7,574 nucleotides of DNA from Bacteroidota bacterium (GTDB lineage: Bacteria > Bacteroidota > Bacteroidia > Chitinophagales > Chitinophagaceae), in NCBI GenBank assembly GCA_023386395.1, contig JAEWJV010000448.1, positions 1 through 7,574 on the forward strand, given 5' to 3'. The stretch's first letter is position 1, and every line of letters starts with the position of its first letter. The notes beneath the pieces are model-generated. The model made no database searches. It was given only the letters and a program-made list of their open reading frames with translations, and had not been told where the DNA came from. A program made the position numbers and the translations under genes. Positions 1-7,574 of this stretch are shown in pieces.

Positions 1-879
1 TACCGGGAGCTTTCTTTTATCTTTCAATAATCGCAGCATTTGTAATATCACTGCAATAAATATCAGTGCGAAGCCAAAATAGAAATACCTGCTTAAACTT
101 TCATTTTCTTTATAAAGAATAAAGGCAAGTATAATTCCATAAACAGGTTCCAGTGTAAGCGTAAGGTTTACCGTAAACGCGCTTACCTGTTTTAGCGCAT
201 TGATGTATAAAATAAAAGTGAGTATGGTGCAGAACCAGCTCAAAATAATCAGCCACAGCCAGTCAAGCTGCTGGGGTAAATGTTGTGCTGAAGGAAACAG
301 CATATTATAAAAAGGCAATAAAATGCTCAGGCCAACAAAGCCACCCGTTAACTGGTATAAAGTGATGGTATCATGCGCATGACCGCTGATTAATTTCTTA
401 TTCATTACCGATACAATTACCGTTAAAAGCGCAGCCACTAACCCTATATAAATCCCTACAGAAAAATGAAGGTTCGTTGCATAAATTATTACAATGCCAC
501 CTAATGCAAAAAAGCCCAGCACCAGCTCAAATACATTTACTTTTCTCCTGAAAAATAACGGTTCAATAATGGCGCTCATTAAGCCGGTAGTGCTGAGACA
601 GGTTAATGCAATGGATACATTTGAATATTTAATGCTTCCGTAAAATGCAAGCCAGTGCAGCGAAAGTACTGTGCCAATGGCGGCAATTTTGAGAAAATCT
701 TTAAAAGCAACAGCACGTATGCGGTTAAGAAAATAAAAAAACACCCACAGGCTAACCACAGTAATAAACATACGCCACCAAACCAGCCAGCCCTCATTCA
801 AATTAATGGCGCGGCCAAGCACTCCGGTAAAACCCCAGAGAAAAACAGCGATGTGCAAACGGATCAAAGCGCCCTTCAT
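1..879 (-). CDS. DMT-superfamily EamA-type transporter (3' end outside window)
   Basis: An open frame of 293 codons reads leftward from an ATG at 877-879 to the window edge with no stop, so only the last few residues can be missing; EamA transporters are usually about 290-300 residues. The protein is almost wholly hydrophobic, with about ten predicted membrane helices (roughly residues 8-26, 32-51, 62-80, 87-105, 115-134, 141-159, 173-192, 206-226, 236-256, 265-284). These form two EamA halves. The first half has an SAIIEPLFF segment near residue 102 and the second has LTLEPVYGIILA near 241; an E-P motif in the helix before the last of each half is typical of the family. It begins MKGALIRLHIAVFLWGFTGV, with the W-G-x-x-G pattern common in EamA helix 1. 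The upstream frame meets a stop (TGA) with no other ATG, which fixes the start. Role: inner-membrane transport of a small metabolite; the substrate cannot be deduced. It is divergent from the gene at 1090. Confidence 0.93.
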   Translation of the reverse strand, partial: MKGALIRLHIAVFLWGFTGVLGRAINLNEGWLVWWRMFITVVSLWVFFYFLNRIRAVAFKDFLKIAAIGTVLSLHWLAFYGSIKYSNVSIALTCLSTTGLMSAIIEPLFFRRKVNVFELVLGFFALGGIVIIYATNLHFSVGIYIGLVAALLTVIVSVMNKKLISGHAHDTITLYQLTGGFVGLSILLPFYNMLFPSAQHLPQQLDWLWLIILSWFCTILTFILYINALKQVSAFTVNLTLTLEPVYGIILAFILYKENESLSRYFYFGFALIFIAVILQMLRLLKDKRKLPV

Positions 880-1089
880 GCGTGCAAAGAAATTAAATGA
901 ACAATGAAAAGATCAAGTTTATTATTTACTTTTTCTGGATTATTTATTTTAAAGCAGAACATCCTTTTATAAATATTCTGGAGATTTTGCGATGCATATT
1001 TTATTTTGCGTTTTCCTAAGCTTATAAAGCTTGCTTCATAAAGAGTAATAAAAGTACTTTATCATCATTCGTTAAAACTTGTTTGCACA
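880..1089. other. divergent intergenic region
   Basis: This 210-bp AT-rich stretch separates two divergent genes and should hold both promoters. I found no good match to the Bacteroidota consensus (TTG, about 20 bp, TAnnTTTG) on either strand. The nearest candidate for the rightward gene is a one-mismatch -7 element in TTATTTTG around 1010-1018, without a well-placed -33 partner. Neither start codon has a Shine-Dalgarno sequence. Two small palindromic elements lie in the half nearer the 1090 gene (AAGCTT-ATA-AAGCTT at 1018-1032 and AAAGTACTTT at 1051-1060). No small coding frame is convincing. Confidence 0.5.
1018..1032. repeat. AAGCTT-ATA-AAGCTT paired hexamer
   Basis: Two copies of the self-complementary hexamer AAGCTT are separated by three bases, so the element is both a direct and an inverted repeat. 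It lies 58-72 bp upstream of the ATG at 1090, where an operator could sit. A perfect 10-bp palindrome, AAAGTACTTT, follows at 1051-1060. The repeat is read directly from the sequence; a regulatory role is only a possibility, since short palindromes are common in AT-rich DNA. Confidence 0.3.
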
Positions 1090-3909
1090 ATGAACCGTTC
1101 GTTTCCATTTATCTGCCTGGCTATTTCTGTTCTGATTTCCTGCAAAAACAACACAAACAAAACTTCTGAAACAAAAGCTGATACCCTCACTGAAGCGCAA
1201 CAGCATCTTGCAGAAAATGCATTGAAAGGATTGGAGGCGTTCGATGGCCTTGCTGTGCGCACTTTTGCAACAGAACCCATGTTAAAAAACCCAACCAATA
1301 TTGATGTGGATGAAAGAGGGCGCGTTTGGGTAACCGAAGCTTATAATTATCGTCCTGCAATTAACGGGAACCCAACAAATGCTGCAGGTGACAGGATAAT
1401 GATTTTAGAAGATACCAATGGCGATGGCAGGGCTGACACGGCAAAGGTCTTTTATCAGGGGCCTGAACTAAATGCGCCGCTTGGTATATGTGTGTTAGGC
1501 AAACAGGTTTTGATATCTCAAAGCCCTTATGTATGGGCATTTTACGATGATGATGGTGATGATAAAGCTGACAGGAAAGAGATAATGTTTTCGGGCATTG
1601 GAGGCGAACAACATGATCATGGCATGCATACATTCACCTTTGGCGCTGATGGAAAACTGTATTTCAATTTTGGGAATGAAGGCAGGCAATTAAAAGATAA
1701 GAACGGCAAGCCTGTTCCCGACCAGGACGGCGATCCTATCGATTCAAAAAAATATAAACAGGGAATGGTATTTCGCTGCAATCCCGATGGCTCGCATGTG
1801 GAATGTTTGGGCCAGAACTTCCGCAACCCATACGAAGTGGCTGTAGATAGTTATGGCACACTGTGGCAAAGTGATAATGATGATGATGGTAACCGCGGCG
1901 TTCGCATTAACTATGTTATGGACTATGGAAATTATGGTTACACAGATGAAATGACCGGTGCGGGCTGGCAGGCAAACAGGACGAACATTGAAGATTCAAT
2001 TCCTTTTCGCCACTGGCATTTGAATGATCCCGGTGAAGTGCCCAATTTATTACAGACAGGCGCAGGCTCGCCAACAGGAATAGTTGTTTATGAAGGCTCA
2101 TTATTGCCTAAAGAATTTCAGGGCCAGTTGATACATTGTGATGCAGGTACAAACATTGTACGCTCTTATTCCATCACAAAAAACGGTGCAGGATATGCTG
2201 CGAAAATTATTAATATACTTGAAGGCGAAAAAGATAAATGGTTTCGCCCTGCAGATATTTGTGTTGCCCCTGATGGTTCATTGATTGTTGCGGATTGGTA
2301 TGATCCGGGTGTGGGTGGACACCAGGCTGGTGATCAAACACGCGGTAGAATTTACCGTGTCGCTCCTTCCAATTCAGCCTATACTATCCCCAAAGAAAAT
2401 TATTCAACCCCCGAAGGCGCCATCACGGCTTTGCAAAATGCCAATCTTTCTGTTCGTTACCATGCATTCACCACATTACAATCAATGGGAACGGAAGCAG
2501 TGCCTGCATTGGAAAAATTATGGAATGATGAAAATGCAAATCCCCGCATGCGTGCAAGGGCATTTTGGGTTTTGATAAAAATGAAAAATGCAAATGCACA
2601 GCAATATATTCAACAGGCAATAAATAATAATAATCCCGATTTGCGCATTACAGGTTTAAGGGCGGCAAGAGAATTAAATGGTGATGTGGTAAATGTTGTT
2701 AAGCAATTGGTGAATGATAGTGATGCCCAGGTGCGAAGAGAATGTGCTATCGCTTTGCATCATAACAAATCTGCTGAAGCGCCGGAATTGTGGGCAACGC
2801 TTGCCATGCAGCATAATGAAAAAGACCGGTGGTATCTGGAAGCTTTGGGCATTGGCGCCGATAAACAATGGAACGCATTTTTTAAAGCCTACCTTAACCA
2901 GGTAAAAGATCCATTGCAATCTGCAGCATCCAGAGATATTGTGTGGCGTGCAAGAACGGATGAAGCCGTTCCTTACCTTGCCCGGCTTGCTTCAGATAAA
3001 AATGTTCCTGTTCAAGACCGTTTAAGATATTTCCGCGCATTTGACTTTAATACAGGCCCTGCAAAATCTTCTTATCTCGTAAAAATGATTACAGATAATA
3101 CATCGAATGATGTATCATTAAACAAACTGGCGTTGCATGCCCTTGATGTAAAAACGGTACAGCATTCTGCTGCTGCGCAAAAAGCATTAGCGGATGTAAT
3201 TCAGTCTGTGCAAAGAACACCTGAATACATAGAATTTGTAAAACAGTATGAAGTAAAAGCTGAGAACAAAAACCTTTTGCAGCTTGCCATTGACAGTGCA
3301 AACACCGGTTTGGGAAGAGATGCCGCAAGGTTATTATTAACGTTAAAAGGTAATGCACTTGTGCAGAAAGTATTAACTGAAAAAGACACATCACAAACAA
3401 AAGCATTGCTGGCAGCATTGAGTGGCGTGGGCAGCAAAGAATCAATTGACATCATTCAAAAAGTTGCACTGTCTCCTGAATATCCGATGAACATACGCAA
3501 AGATGCCGCAGGTAAAATTGGCAAAAGCTGGGGTGGTGAAGACAGGGTGCTTGAAATTTTAAAAGCAAAAAAAGTTCCTGCCGAATTGATTCCTGATGTT
3601 GTTGCAAGTGTTAGTGGCGCATGGCGTGGCTCTGTAAAAAGCGAGGCAGAAAGTTATTTGCCTGGTCATACAACAACTGCTTTAAAGAAAGCGCCAACGA
3701 TGAATGAGCTTACTGCTATAAAAGCTGATGCGGCGAAAGGAAAAGTTATTTTCATGAATACGTGTTCTGTATGCCATGTAGCTGGAAACGAAGGAAAAGA
3801 TTTTGGCCCGAAGCTTACAGAGATTGGTTCCAAATATGCAAAAGATGGTTTGCTCGATGCCATTGTTCATCCTTCTGACGTAATTAGTTTTGGATACGAA
3901 GGATGGTAA
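1090..3909 (+). CDS. PVC-type heme-binding CxxCH lipoprotein (propeller dehydrogenase-cytochrome c), cut by an in-frame stop
   Basis: The 939-residue product has a lipoprotein signal ending L-I-S-C, with Cys18 the likely lipidated residue, so it should be anchored at the periplasmic side of a membrane. Residues about 50-425 match the beta-propeller domain of the family known as TIGR02604 (putative membrane-bound dehydrogenase). Landmarks are VWVTEAYNYRP near 79, an acidic Ca-type loop DTNGDGRAD at 108-116, a second DDDGDDKAD at 153-161, EQHDHGMHTFTFGADGKLY at 173-191, FRNPYEVAVD near 244 and SPTGIVVYEG near 327. Residues about 440-850 are helical HEAT-like repeats (for example NDSDAQVRRECAIAL at 542-556). 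Residues from about 880 begin a TIGR02603-type cytochrome c domain, with the heme site CSVCH at 892-896 (bases 3763-3777). The frame stops at TAA 3907-3909 right after GYEGW, inside that domain, although the missing end follows in frame (3910-4137). Family role: redox enzyme, probably oxidising a carbohydrate or alcohol; the substrate is unknown. The ATG at 1090 gives a proper signal peptide. The product may be inactive or assembled without normal heme ligation. Confidence 0.92.
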   Translation: MNRSFPFICLAISVLISCKNNTNKTSETKADTLTEAQQHLAENALKGLEAFDGLAVRTFATEPMLKNPTNIDVDERGRVWVTEAYNYRPAINGNPTNAAGDRIMILEDTNGDGRADTAKVFYQGPELNAPLGICVLGKQVLISQSPYVWAFYDDDGDDKADRKEIMFSGIGGEQHDHGMHTFTFGADGKLYFNFGNEGRQLKDKNGKPVPDQDGDPIDSKKYKQGMVFRCNPDGSHVECLGQNFRNPYEVAVDSYGTLWQSDNDDDGNRGVRINYVMDYGNYGYTDEMTGAGWQANRTNIEDSIPFRHWHLNDPGEVPNLLQTGAGSPTGIVVYEGSLLPKEFQGQLIHCDAGTNIVRSYSITKNGAGYAAKIINILEGEKDKWFRPADICVAPDGSLIVADWYDPGVGGHQAGDQTRGRIYRVAPSNSAYTIPKENYSTPEGAITALQNANLSVRYHAFTTLQSMGTEAVPALEKLWNDENANPRMRARAFWVLIKMKNANAQQYIQQAINNNNPDLRITGLRAARELNGDVVNVVKQLVNDSDAQVRRECAIALHHNKSAEAPELWATLAMQHNEKDRWYLEALGIGADKQWNAFFKAYLNQVKDPLQSAASRDIVWRARTDEAVPYLARLASDKNVPVQDRLRYFRAFDFNTGPAKSSYLVKMITDNTSNDVSLNKLALHALDVKTVQHSAAAQKALADVIQSVQRTPEYIEFVKQYEVKAENKNLLQLAIDSANTGLGRDAARLLLTLKGNALVQKVLTEKDTSQTKALLAALSGVGSKESIDIIQKVALSPEYPMNIRKDAAGKIGKSWGGEDRVLEILKAKKVPAELIPDVVASVSGAWRGSVKSEAESYLPGHTTTALKKAPTMNELTAIKADAAKGKVIFMNTCSVCHVAGNEGKDFGPKLTEIGSKYAKDGLLDAIVHPSDVISFGYEGW

Positions 3910-4137
3910 AAAAAAATCAATGACGGCTCTGTCATGAGCGGCATTATTGCAAGTAAAAAGGAAACAGTAATGGAAGTTAAATTTCCCGACGGCACAACAC
4001 AGCAGATAAAGATGAATGAAGTAGCTTCAAAGAAAGAAATGAAAACATCCCTGATGCCTGAAGGCTTGTATCAAAACATGAGCAATGAAGACCTGGCTAA
4101 TTTGCTGGAATATCTTGAGAGCTTAAAGAAGAAGTAA
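3910..4137 (+). pseudogene. severed C-terminal part of the CxxCH lipoprotein gene
   Basis: Immediately after the TAA at 3907-3909 the same frame stays open for 75 codons to a second TAA at 4135-4137. It encodes the part of the TIGR02603 cytochrome domain that is missing from the upstream product: INDGSVMSGIIASKKETV, then FPDGTTQQIKMNEVAS, then KTSLMPEGLYQNMS, ending in an amphipathic EDLANLLEYLESLKKK. The family pattern (Y-E-x-Y, about five residues, D-G, then G-I-I, then S-L-M-P-E-G-L, then D-L-x-x-Y-L-x-x-L) runs across the stop without a gap if the stop replaces one residue, so the full protein would be 1015 residues. An internal ATG at 3934 opens a 67-codon frame, but it has no ribosome binding site and starts in mid-domain. 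I read this as the separated tail of one gene. The cause could be a true nonsense mutation, a sequencing error or stop-codon readthrough. Confidence 0.85.
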
Positions 4138-4164
4138 ATCTTTTAAGAGGCGTATATATCAGTT

Positions 4165-4184
4165 AAAAAACAGCGAAGCTTTTG
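4165..4184. terminator. weak candidate bidirectional terminator between convergent genes
   Basis: In the 59-bp gap between two convergent genes, an A-run (4165-4170) precedes the small hairpin AGC-GAA-GCT (4172-4180), which is followed by T4181-4183. Pairing the A-run with the T-run lengthens the stem if C4171 is bulged. The position is right for a shared terminator, but the stem is short and the T-tract has only four bases, so this is tentative. Confidence 0.3.
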
Positions 4185-4196
4185 TGCCAGGTAATG

Positions 4197-4706
4197 TTAT
4201 TGATACCTTACCGGCAGCATGTTTAGTTTCAATAATAACAATAGTATAATCATTACTGCAGTTCCGGCTGCTGCAATTATGTTGATGAATTTCTGCGTCT
4301 TCCTATTATTGTTGAATAGTTTTTCAAACACTTTAAATATCAGTAATCCAATTATTCCGCCTGCAGCATTCGTAATTATATCTGTAATGTCAAAAGCCCC
4401 AATCCTGAAAATAAACTGTAGTGCTTCAAATATTAAACTTACAAGGAAGAAGAAAAAAACATTGCTTTTAAAAGACCATTTCTTAAATAAAATACCTGCA
4501 TAAATGCCAAGCGGTATAAAAATTATCACGTTCATAATGGTTTCACCAATATCAACTTTACCATTCGGTGCTAAAAGATTTTTGAACGGTATTAAGTTTA
4601 CGCTCCTGTTGTCCATATAAGAAAATTGAACGCCTAACTTAAACAGCAAAATCCAGCACAATGCGATGAGATAAATTATAAATAAGACTTTCGTTAGTTT
4701 GTTCAT
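4197..4706 (-). CDS. VanZ-like family membrane protein
   Basis: The 169-residue protein has about five hydrophobic segments (roughly 7-26, 59-74, 84-100, 106-127, 140-161). It carries the signature of the VanZ-like family (Pfam VanZ): an N-terminal helix followed by the loop NLIPFKNLLAPNGKVD, the G-E-T-I-M-N-V-I-I-F-I-P-L-G segment at 54-67, E94-A-L-Q97 in the third helix, and D106-I-T-D109 with N113 and G116-G117-I-I-G120. VanZ itself gives low-level teicoplanin resistance in enterococci. Most chromosomal relatives are small integral membrane proteins of unknown function, and no other van gene is present here, so resistance should not be assumed. The length is normal for the family. The ATG at 4706 is the natural start, with no Shine-Dalgarno but an AT-rich leader. 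It lies 113 bp downstream of the lipoprotein gene at 4820-5659 on the same strand and may be co-transcribed with it. Confidence 0.92.
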   Translation of the reverse strand: MNKLTKVLFIIYLIALCWILLFKLGVQFSYMDNRSVNLIPFKNLLAPNGKVDIGETIMNVIIFIPLGIYAGILFKKWSFKSNVFFFFLVSLIFEALQFIFRIGAFDITDIITNAAGGIIGLLIFKVFEKLFNNNRKTQKFINIIAAAGTAVMIILLLLLKLNMLPVRYQ

Positions 4707-4819
4707 ATATTATCATCTTTAAGCATTAATGCCGAATTACACGAAACTGGTAAAATTTTTTAGTACAGGGAAATAAACATTGCAACAGATATAGGACATA
4801 ACAACTGATAGCGAAAGTT

Positions 4820-5659
4820 TTAATATCTATCAAAAAACCATTTTAATGAATTACTATCAATTTCTCTATAGTCTTTTGGTAACCTATTAAGAATAACACC
4901 TTCATTTTCTGTTGGTCTATATTCTTGGTGTGTCGTTTTTACGAACTTATTCTTTTGATCATAACATGGATATATAAATTCAATTGTATCAATTTGGAAG
5001 CCATTCCATTTGTATTTGTAAAGCCCGGTTTCACCGGGATGGCCATATTCTAGACCTATGATAATTTTTTCTTTGGGAAAAAATGTTGGGTTTATAAATT
5101 GGTAGTCATGGGTAAAATTGCCTTCTTGTGATTGGTACAAATAAACATTATACATTTCTGCCAAACAACAACCTGACGATGGATACCAATGAACTACAAA
5201 GTCTTTGTTATTGTCACCATTTACATCTGTGGCTGTATCACCAATATAAGTCATTCCTCCCTGTTCCCTTTTAATGACTGCCTTGAATTGCTCATCCTGA
5301 AAAAGATAAACGTTGCAATAAGTTGCCCATGGAACTTCTTGCCTTATTAATAAATGTTTTTTGCCCTTTGAGAACAGATATCCATATATTATTTGTACTG
5401 TTACAACAAATGAGGTATCATCTGGATATGCTTTAAAATCATGCTTAAAAAACTCCTTGCTTCTAAATTGCCAGGCATACTTTAAAGCACTATCCAAAAT
5501 TTTAGACAATTTCAGACTATCACTAGCATTTTCCTTTTGTTCATCTTTTATTGGATATTGTTTTAAAGTATATGTTGTGTAACGCATCAGTTCTTGTTTA
5601 GCCAAATCATAACAGCTAAGCAGAGAGATAACAGCGAAAATCAAAAAAGTCTTTTGCAT
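4820..5659 (-). CDS. predicted lipoprotein of unknown function
   Basis: I do not recognise a named family. The 279-residue product starts MQKTFLIFAVISLLSC, a short signal peptide with an L-L-S-C lipobox (Cys16), so it is probably a membrane-anchored periplasmic or surface lipoprotein. The following stretch to about residue 60 is charged and probably a linker or helix. Residues about 80-230 look beta-rich, with alternating aromatic and polar residues. Near the middle is an acidic loop, D145-V-N-G-D149 with D153, resembling FG-GAP/VCBS-type calcium loops that often introduce a D-F-V-V beta strand. It is followed by a vicinal cysteine pair, C164-C165, in a YPSSGCCLAEMYNVYLY context. Cys115 and Cys232 could take part in disulfides. 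This layout (G-D, D-x-N-G-D, K-D-F-V-V, then vYLY) occurs in uncharacterised Bacteroidota proteins that bind or sense something extracytoplasmic, but no function can be assigned. The VanZ-like gene follows on the same strand. Confidence 0.85.
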   Translation of the reverse strand: MQKTFLIFAVISLLSCYDLAKQELMRYTTYTLKQYPIKDEQKENASDSLKLSKILDSALKYAWQFRSKEFFKHDFKAYPDDTSFVVTVQIIYGYLFSKGKKHLLIRQEVPWATYCNVYLFQDEQFKAVIKREQGGMTYIGDTATDVNGDNNKDFVVHWYPSSGCCLAEMYNVYLYQSQEGNFTHDYQFINPTFFPKEKIIIGLEYGHPGETGLYKYKWNGFQIDTIEFIYPCYDQKNKFVKTTHQEYRPTENEGVILNRLPKDYREIDSNSLKWFFDRY

Positions 5660-5690
5660 TACTAAGGTGTTATTATTTTTTTGTCAGTAC

Positions 5691-5721
5691 CAATATTACC
5701 GAATAATACAAAATCCAAAAA
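5691..5721 (-). promoter_or_regulatory. possible Bacteroidota-type promoter for the lipoprotein gene
   Basis: On the minus strand TAATATTG (5698-5691) differs at one base from the -7 consensus TAnnTTTG. A T-rich TTTTTG (5721-5716) lies 17 bases upstream as a possible -33 element; the spacing is a little short of the usual 19-21. It sits about 32 bp before the ATG at 5659. Such matches are frequent in AT-rich DNA, so this is weak. Confidence 0.22.
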
Positions 5722-5841
5722 GATGAACTACAAGTCAATGCTTTTCAATTTTACTTTTTGTTTACTGTGCCGGTCATCAAACTATTATTTAATAAACACC
5801 ATTTAGCTGCGAATAAACTTTTTCAGGTATCTTATATCAAC

Positions 5842-5875
5842 AAAAAAAGGCTGCCCGTTATTCAGGCAACCTTTT
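5842..5875 (-). terminator. intrinsic terminator downstream of katG
   Basis: Read on the minus strand, AAGGTTGCC (5873-5865) pairs with GGCAGCCTT (5855-5847) to give a 9-bp stem with one G-U pair and a nine-base loop, followed by a run of seven T (5848-5842). It begins 22 bp past the katG stop codon. This is a textbook Rho-independent terminator and it separates katG from the lipoprotein gene further along the same strand. The A-run and the T4 on the other side could give weak termination in the opposite direction too. Confidence 0.9.
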
Positions 5876-5896
5876 CAAATACCGGGGCTTTTAATT

Positions 5897-7574
<1,678 letters not shown>

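Noticed and set aside
603..797. Minus-strand 64-codon hydrophobic ORF
   Set aside because: It overlaps the DMT transporter gene in another frame; the transporter frame shows clear family structure across 293 codons.
655..900. Plus-strand 81-codon ORF antisense to the transporter start
   Set aside because: Low-complexity, Lys/Asn/Pro-rich translation with no recognisable features; it is the complement of the transporter gene.
3089..3445. Minus-strand ORF of 118 codons inside the cytochrome lipoprotein gene
   Set aside because: Antisense shadow; the plus frame carries the HEAT-like repeats there.
3907..3909. Recoding of the in-frame stop as selenocysteine or pyrrolysine
   Set aside because: The codon is TAA; selenocysteine uses TGA and pyrrolysine TAG. 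There is no stem-loop evidence or family precedent at this site.
3934..4137. Independent 67-residue small protein starting at ATG 3934
   Set aside because: It is in the same frame as the upstream gene, begins in mid-domain, has no ribosome binding site and matches the tail of the TIGR02603-type domain.
4219..4503. Plus-strand ORF of 94 codons opposite the VanZ-like gene
   Set aside because: The minus frame has the full VanZ signature; the plus frame has none.
4197..4706. Glycopeptide resistance locus suggested by the VanZ-like gene
   Set aside because: No vanA/B/H/X/Y or regulator genes are present, and most VanZ-like proteins are not resistance determinants.

Overview
The window looks like a chromosomal segment from a member of the Bacteroidota, most likely near the Chitinophagaceae. 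This is an inference. It rests on the AT-rich, A/T-skewed intergenic DNA, the absence of Shine-Dalgarno sequences before the starts, short lipoprotein signals ending in L-x-S-C, and the protein families present. Nothing indicates a phage, plasmid, insertion sequence, CRISPR array or RNA gene.

Layout. (1) Bases 1-879, minus strand: a ten-helix DMT/EamA-type transporter that runs off the left edge and lacks only its extreme C-terminus. (2) Bases 880-1089: a divergent intergenic region. (3) Bases 1090-4137, plus strand: a large lipoprotein of the 'PVC-type heme-binding CxxCH' family, with a beta-propeller dehydrogenase-like domain, HEAT-like repeats and a cytochrome c domain. Its frame is interrupted by one in-frame TAA at 3907-3909. 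After the stop the same frame continues for 75 codons with the expected end of the cytochrome domain. (4) Bases 4197-4706, minus: a VanZ-like membrane protein, convergent with the gene before it. (5) Bases 4820-5659, minus: a predicted lipoprotein of unknown function. (6) Bases 5842-5875: a clear intrinsic terminator serving the gene to its right. (7) Bases 5897-7574, minus: the C-terminal three quarters of the catalase-peroxidase KatG, running off the right edge.

The genes do not form an obvious pathway. The transporter and the cytochrome lipoprotein are divergent, the cytochrome lipoprotein and the VanZ-like gene are convergent, and katG is separated from the lipoprotein by its terminator. 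Only the unknown lipoprotein and the VanZ-like gene could share a transcript (113-bp gap). KatG detoxifies peroxide. The propeller-cytochrome protein would be an envelope redox protein, probably acting on a sugar or alcohol, but no partner gene lies beside it here.

The observation most worth following up is the in-frame stop in the cytochrome domain. It separates the CxxCH heme-attachment site from the downstream SLMPEG segment that probably carries the second heme ligand. I found no convincing new multi-gene system in this window.
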